Below, one piece after another: positions 57,264 to 64,000 of a stretch of DNA of 64,000 nt (positions are counted from its first letter, which is position 1; each line of letters opens with the position of its first letter). Both the position numbers and the translations under genes were made by a program. The notes beneath the pieces were generated by a model. The model ran no database searches, was not told the origin of the DNA, and was given only the letters and a program-made list of their open reading frames with translations. Source of the DNA: Cephalotus follicularis (lineage: Eukaryota > Streptophyta > Magnoliopsida > Oxalidales > Cephalotaceae); assembly GCA_001972305.1 (NCBI GenBank), contig BDDD01000877.1, positions 1 through 64,000 on the forward strand. The letters run 5' to 3'.

Positions 57264-60200
57264 ATGGAAGGACGAAGAAGTAGAAGCGTACGAGGAGAGA
57301 GGTACGGGCCGTCAACTAGGCGTACCCGTTCAATAAGAGGTGCCGAAGAACAAGGAGAAGTTAATGCACCCCAAGAAATACAACATGCTGCTCCTGCCAG
57401 AGAGGAACGTAGAGGATTCATGAGGAGAATGCGTGCTATGATAAACCAAATGCATGAATTTCTTCAACGACAACCGGATGAGGATGAACCACCTGCTGCT
57501 GTACCAGCTAGACGTGCAGCAGAGTCTTCTAAACAGACATCAGCCGCTCGACCAGCTAGGCGAGCTGTAGCTGCAAGGAGATTAGTCGACCAACCTTCGC
57601 GACGAGAGAACCCTCTGATCAAATTTCTAAAGTTAAACCCTCCAGCCTTCACGGGAGATCCTGATGGTATATCGACGGAGAGGTGGTTGATGCAAATGGA
57701 TAAAATCTTTCAAGTCATGGACTGTTCTGACTCTCAGAAGGTTGTGTTCGCAACGTATATGCTACAAGGTGAAGCTGAACACTGGTGGAAAATGATTGAA
57801 TCCCAGTGGGAGATATCTGGAACGACCTATTCTTGGGATGCTTTTAAATTAGAGTTCAATGATAGATTCTATCCCAAAGTAGAAATTGATAAGAGAGAAT
57901 CTGATTTCTTGGGATTGACACAGGGAGACATGATAGTAGCCCAATACGAGGCCAAGTTCATCGAGTTATCAAGGATAGCTCCGTACCTGGTGAATACTTA
58001 GTCGCGAAAGGCTAAGAAGTTCCTTGCAGGACTTCGACCTAACATTCAAGAAAAGTTAGTGCCCCTACATTTACGATCCTTCTTTGAGTTATCTAATAGG
58101 GCACGTGAAGTGGAACCCTTGGCTCAGCGGTTTCAGAATTTAGAAATCCAGACAGGCCAGCGAAGACCTGCCCCTCCTGGTGATCAGTCAGGAAGGAGTT
58201 CTGGTAGTAGCAATAAATCCCGAAGGTCGGGATATCACAGCAGTCCGAGGCAGGGGGAATCTCCCTGCAGTATTGGTAGCCCCACAGGGCCTTCGAGGTT
58301 GGGAAGACAATCTCGTGGTTCTCAACAGAGAAGACTTGGTCGCGATGCACGATGGTGGTGACAGCGAAGGACAGCTTCGCAAGGAGGTTCCTCTAGACCT
58401 ACCGATGATGAACAGGTGTTTGTTGAACCCTGTATGCATTGTGGTCGTACCAACCATGCTTCTGAGGATTGCTGGTGGAAAGATGGTAGGTGTTGGACTT
58501 GTGGAGCTTCAGATCATATATCTACTCAGTGCCCACAGAATCAGTTCAACCCAGGAAGTCAAACAGGACAAGGTTCGAACTGACCCCAGGGAAGTTTCCA
58601 GCAAGGCCGCCTTAGCACTAGTTCACGTGGAGACCGTGGCAAACAGCCGATGGGATCTGCACCTACGGTACAAGGAAGAGTTTATGCTATGGATCGGCGT
58701 GCTGCAGCTGGATCGCCCTCAGTGATTGGAGGTATGGTTTATGTATCTCATCTTTTGGCACGATTTTTGATTGATCCGGGCTCGTCCCACTCGTATGTTA
58801 CTTCTCATTTTATGAGTCGTATGAATATGGAGCCTGAACCTTTACCTTTTATGATAGAAGTCAGCACACCGATAGGACAGTCGGTTACCTCCTGATGGGT
58901 GTGTAGATCTTGTGCCATTGAGATTTCTGGACATATTCGTCCAGCTGACCTTATAGTACTGCCGATGGGCGAACTAGATATGATTCTCGATATGGATTTG
59001 CTGTCAGTGTATAATGCATATGTGGATTGTAATAGGAAGGTTGTAACCTTCCATTTGCCAGGACAGTCTCCGTTCCAGTTTATCGGGACGTTAGAGCATC
59101 AGCCAGTTTCTATGATTTCTGCTATCCAGGATGACAGACTCTTGAGACAGGGATGTGTTGCTTATCTAGCACATGTTACGGATGACAGTAAATGGACACC
59201 AAAGTTGGAGGATGTTCCTGTGGTTTGTAAATACCCGGATGTGTTTTCGGAAGAGCTAACATCCTTACCTCCTGAAAGAGATGTGGAATTCGCTATAGAT
59301 CTGTTACAAGGAACGGCTCCAATATCGACAGCTCCTTACCGAATGCCCCCTCATGAATTAAAAGAATTGAAAGTGAAACTACAGGAGTTGCTAGATAAAG
59401 GTTTCATCACACCCAGTGTATCCCCCTGGGGAGCACCAGTCTTGTTTGTCAAGAAGAATGATGGATCCCTGAGAATGTGTATCGATTACCGGCAGTTGAA
59501 TAAAGTGACAGTCAAGAACATGTATCCACTACCGCACATAGACGATCTATTTGATTAGCTTAAGGGATCTTCAGTGTTCTCTAAGTTGGATCTGAGATCA
59601 GGATATCACCAGCTCCGAGTTAGAGTGGAAGATATTCCCAAGACTGCTTTCAGATCACGATATGGACACTACGAATTTGTGGTAATGCCTTTCGGGGTGA
59701 CCAACACCCCTGCAGCGTTTATGAGCTTAATGAATAAGATATTCAATCTATATCTTGACCGGTTTATAGTGGTGTTCATCGATGACATCTTGATATACTC
59801 GAAGTCTATGGAAGAACATGGTGGACACCTACACTTGGCATTACAGACTCTCAGAGACCATCAGTTGTATGCCAAGTTTAGTAAATGTGAATTCTTGTTA
59901 TCAGAGGTGACTTTCCTTGGTCATGTTATATCCAGCACAGGATTGTCAGTAGATCCTACAAAGATTGAAGCAGTAAAGAGCTGTAGACGACCAACGAATG
60001 TGACGGAAGTATGAAGCTTTCTTGGCTTGGCCGGATACTACCGCCGGTTTGTAGAAGGCTTTTCAAAAACAGCAACACCTCTGACTAGATTGACGCAGAA
60101 AAATGTGGCTTTTGTTTGGGATGATGCTTGTGAACGGAGTTTCCAAGAATTAAAGCATCGCCTGACTACTGCGCCAGTCCTAGCCTTACCAGAAGGTAAC

Positions 60201-62027
60201 GAAGGCTTCGTTGTATATAGTGACGCATCAGGCAGTGACCTGGGTTATGTCCTTATGCAGAATGGAAGAGTGATCGCATACGCCTCGCGGAAGCTAAAGC
60301 CCCATGAAGAAAACTATCCCACTCATGATCTTGAGTTAGCTGCGATAGTGTTTGCTCTGCGTAAATGGAGGCATTATTTATATGGTACCAAGTTCGAGAT
60401 GTATACCGATCATAAAAGTCTAAAGTACCTGTTTTCACAGAAGGATCTGAATATGAGACAGCGAAGATGGATGGAGTTGCTTAATGACTATAACTGCGAA
60501 ATACAATACCATCCAGGCAAAGCTAATGTGGTTGCAGACGCCCTTAGTCGTCGATTAGCTTGCCTAACCCTTGCTCATATTCAGACACGTCCATGGCTAA
60601 TGGACCGGATCCGTGGAGCTCAGAGCAATGATGGAGATTTGCTTAAAACAGCTTTGAGCGATAATGGAGGTTTGAAACCGGATTCCTCTATACAAGATGA
60701 TGGATTAATCCGATATCAGGACAGAATATGTGTTCCTAATGATAAAGAAGTGAAAGATGAACTGTTGTCACAAGCGCATCGTTCTAGTTTCTCCGTACAT
60801 CCAGGAAGTACCAAGATGTATCGGGATCTAAAGCTAGACTATTGGTGGAACAACATGAAAAGAGAGATAGCCGAATATGTTGCTTCCGGTTTAATATGCC
60901 AACAGGTCAACGCAGAACACCAAAGACCAGCAGGATTGTTACAACCGTTGCCTGTGGCGCAGTGGAAATGGGAACACGTAACGATGGATTTCGTGACAGG
61001 ACTGCCCAAAACAAGGAATGGCCGTGATGCTATATGGGTAATCATCGATCGCTTTACCAAGTCTGCACATTTCCTTGCGATCAAGATGAACTTTTCTCTG
61101 ACACGGCTGGCCAATATGTATATTGCTGAAATTGTAAGGCTCCATGGAGTACCAATCAGCGTGGTGTCTGACAAAGACCCCTGTTTTACATCGCGGTTTT
61201 GAAAGAAACTACAAGAATCTTTTGGTACTCAGATGAACTTTAGCACAACTTTTCATCCCCAGACTGATGGATAGTCTGAGAGGACCATACAGACTCTAGA
61301 AGATATGCTACAAGCGTGTGTTTTAGATTGGGGAGGTAGCTGGGAAGATCATCTGCTGTTAGTGGAGTTCTCGTACAACAATAGTTTTCACGCCAGTATT
61401 GGTATGACGCCGTTCGAAGCTCTTTATGGAAGGAAGGGCAGAACCCCGATCTCTTGGTTCGAAGTGGGAGAACAGAGTATTATGGGACCCAAGCTTGTAC
61501 AAGACACAGTTGAGAAGGCAAAAGTTATCCGGGAAAGACTCCGTACAGCACAAAGCCGACAGAAAAGTTGTGCAGACCACCGCAGGCGGGAGTTTGAGTT
61601 CGCTGTGGGCGATCATGTATTCCTTAAAGTCTCTCCGACTAAAGGAATTATGAGGTTCGGCAAGAAAGGAAAGTTGAACCCTCGGTTTATAGGACCATTC
61701 GAGATCCTTGAGAGGGTAGGCGCTGTTGCTTATCGACTTGCCTTACAACCCAGCCTGGCGGATGTGCACAACGTGTTTCATGTTTCGATGCTGCGGAAAT
61801 ACCATCCTGACCCTTCTCATGTTTTACAATGGGAGCCACTTGAGTTGAGAATGGATTTGAGTTTCGAGGAGATACCTATCCGGATTCTCGACCGACGAAT
61901 TAAACAGTTAAGGAACAAGACCATTCCGTTAGTGAAGGTATTATGGCAATACCATGGAGTGGAAGATGCTACGTGGGAAAGAGAAGAGGATATGCAAGCT
62001 AAATGCCCCCAGTTGTTTTCATCCTAG
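57264..62027 (+). pseudogene. Full-length chromoviral Gypsy gag-pol (element H), eight internal stops
   Basis: From the ATG at 57264 to the TAG at 62025 everything is one frame of 1588 codons. Order: gag (STERWLMQMDKIFQVMDCSD, LTQGDMIVAQYEAKFIEL), knuckles (CMHCGRTNHASEDC, CWTCGASDHISTQC), protease (FLIDPGSSHSY), RT ([20 protein letters not shown], catalytic FIDDIL), RNase H ([35 protein letters not shown]), integrase ([44 protein letters not shown]) and a chromodomain-like tail (ATWEREEDMQAKCPQLF). Internal stops begin at 57999, 58359, 58581, 58893, 59556, 60012, 61200 and 61272; no frameshift is seen. In the integrase zinc site the CxxC reads GLICQQ, so the first cysteine is changed. Confidence 0.95.
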
Positions 62028-62051
62028 GGAATCTCGGGACTAGATTTCTCT

Positions 62052-62064
62052 AAGGAGGGGAGGA
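62052..62064 (+). other. Polypurine tract of H
   Basis: AAGGAGGGGAGGA lies directly before the TG of the 3' LTR. Confidence 0.9.
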
Positions 62065-64000
62065 TGTAAGAGCCCTAAATATTATAAAATATTATTATTG
62101 GTCTTTGTAATTATTTTCCCACTTTTGGACTGGGCCCGAAATTTATGATGTAGTTAATTGGGCCCTAATGGAAAATAAATTATGATTTTGGGCCTTAATG
62201 AAATTTAATTTAAGACATTGGACTTAAGGAATTATTTTCCTCATTGGGCCAATTTAATTGGTGAAAGAATGGGAGAAACATAAGTGAGGCCCAATTGGTT
62301 AAGTTAACCCAAGATGAGAGGCTAGCCCAAGCTTGGCAAAGCCTGCATTTGCTGAAGAGAGTCTAGGAAATTCTGGACTCTTCCTCTCGTAATTATTTAA
62401 GGCAGATGGTAGCCTTGGGACATGCTTTAGCCATTTTATCTTGCACAATGCCTCTAGAGAAATCGGGAGAGTGAGAGAGTGAGAGGTAGAAGACAAATGG
62501 GTGCTGTCCAAGTAAGCCCCATGTCCTCTGCATTCCATCCCTATAAATACCCATTCCCTGGGGGCAAGAATGGTGCAAGGAAAGAGATTTGGCGAGAAGC
62601 GTAGTAGTCCCCAGCTTTAAGGAAAGCCAGAAGTTGCGAGGAAGCATCTCCGTTTTCAACCTTACTCCAGGTAGGTTGCTCCATATCCGAGTACCTACCA
62701 GCATGCTTGTGTGTGTGTTTTGCTATGCATTGCTGGATGTATTCATTCTCTGTATGTTTGTTATGTGTGTTTACTAGTTGCTGTGTCTGGGGTGAATGTT
62801 GTAGGTGTTTATAGTGTGTTGTTACAAGTGTTAGTAATGCCAATGGAAATTATGAGCAGTGGCCACCTTAACATGTGTCCATCACGTGAGCATCATTTCT
62901 TCTTCTTCATTGTGCGTCTCGTTGTGCTTATACTATTTCTAGCAAAACGACGCCATGAGCAGAGCAGGGCAGTGGAGTTGAGCTTTCTTGGCCTTGTGTC
63001 TGGGCATGGTGACGTGTCGAGATACTTGCCGCCGGACGACTAGGTTCCCTCTGCCACCAGCTTCGCCCAAGCTCGAGCTCATTGTACGCCATATACCATC
63101 CTGGGCGTTTACTGAGCTACCCTGGCACCAAAAATGACGCGATACCAAGCTTCCAGGGATGAAGCATGGCTACCGGGCTGAGCGTGTGGGCTATCCGGGC
63201 TGAGCGTGCGAACTGTCCGGGCTGACCGTGCGAACTGTCCGGGCTGACCGTGCGAGCTGTCCGGACTGAGCGTGTGAGCTGCCGGGCTGAGCGTACGAGC
63301 TGCCAGGGCTGAGCGCAAACGCTCAGGGTTGAGCGCATGGACTTCCAGGGGAGAAGGTGCCGTGCTGGGACACCATGCCGAGCTTCCCTGTTGTGCCGTA
63401 GTGCCGGGAAGATGTGCCGGGGGTGATGAGCTGGGGAAGATGTGAGCCTGGGTTGTCAAAACCAGAAGGGCTATACCAGGGAAGCCACACCCGTGAAGCC
63501 AATGTCGTGGAGCTGCCCATGACCTTCCCCTGCCATGCAAGCTTCTGGTGATTCCCTTCCATGCCACCCAGGGACGCTCCCAAGTTGTGCGCCATAGCTC
63601 CCATCCACCCGGGCCTCCCATACCGTGAGCCGAGCAAGCCTCTTATGAATGCAATGCCCCCCTGGTAGAGTTTCCCAGGTGTGCGCCACGAAGAAGATGA
63701 TAGATTATGCGAAGGTACATGTCCCTACATGCGGTTATGAATAAAAGAATGGTATAAGTACATGCAGGCGTCCCCAGCACGTGAAATGCAAAGGATGCTT
63801 ACTTTGCATGCGCCATGCATGCATCCCCCAGCCTGCTGTGTGCTAAACATAGCTCTATATGTCTCATGCACGCGTATGTTAATGAGTACTCGAATAAGCA
63901 TGAAAGGGTAAATGTTAATATACATGTGCCATGCACACTCGAGGTGAACCTTGTGCATGGGAAAGGTGAGCCCTGGTCTGCCTTAAGAAATGGCTTAAAG
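62065..64000 (+). repeat. 3' LTR of element H, cut by the window edge
   Basis: It starts TGTAAGAGCCCTAAATATT. From 62341 it follows the 5' LTR closely. It has three more 22-bp units than the 5' LTR and small indels near 62690. The end lies outside the window; by comparison with the 5' LTR about 800 bp more are expected. Confidence 0.92.
63176..63340. repeat. 22-bp array in 3' LTR of H
   Basis: About six full and two partial units of GGCTGAGCGTGCGAGCTGTC type. Two neighbouring units share the variant GGCTGACCGTGCGA, a sign of recent local duplication. Confidence 0.9.

Overview
The window reads as repeat-dense nuclear DNA of a flowering plant, probably a eudicot. The basis is the plant-type LTR retrotransposon families (Copia, Tekay/Del-like chromoviral Gypsy, Tat-like Gypsy with two RNase H domains), hAT and Mutator-like DNA transposons, and a plant mobile domain (PMD) gene. 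No intact host gene, rRNA or tRNA gene was found. All coding regions recognised carry stops, frameshifts or deletions. The species cannot be named from the sequence.

Layout. 1-8656 is a nest of three Copia elements: B (plus strand, integrase to 3' LTR) is split by A (minus strand, 2.15 kb LTR), and A is split by N (a SIRE-like LTR at the left edge). 9167-10760 is a decayed minus-strand Copia pol (C). 10761-17175 holds LTR remnants without coding: a Gypsy LTR (D), two SIRE-like LTRs (E1, E2) and a Gypsy LTR piece (M). 17176-28300 is a Tat-like Gypsy element (I). Its reverse transcriptase is split by a 5.75 kb hAT element with an 8-bp target duplication, and the hAT carries a Mutator-like element that seems to contain another. 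28310-32676 is a Gypsy element (F) with a 2.7 kb LTR and gag but no pol. 34984-51605 is a PMD pseudogene split by three insertions, each with a perfect 5-bp duplication: solo LTR L1 (GGGTA), solo LTR L2 (CATTC) and element G (CTTGT, both 2.7 kb LTRs present, RNase H deleted). 51606-52872 is a partial Gypsy LTR (K). 52873-54680 (J, minus) and 54681-64000 (H, plus) are two members of one chromoviral family in inverted orientation. H has a full-length single-frame gag-pol with eight internal stops.

The main unexplained signal is a degenerate array built on a palindrome, consensus AAGCGTCGACGCTT, whose RTCGAC cores repeat about every 20-21 bp. It occurs in LTRs of both Copia (N, A, E1, E2) and Gypsy (D, G, L1, L2), and also in the untranslated leader of A. 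In N, E1 and E2 it lies upstream of a TATA box, inside U3. Element F has the same GTCGAC core and 20-bp spacing with different arms. Element H instead carries a 22-bp array, and D and F also carry arrays of about 42 bp. These periods are close to two or four turns of the DNA helix, which suggests phased protein-binding sites; that function is inferred.
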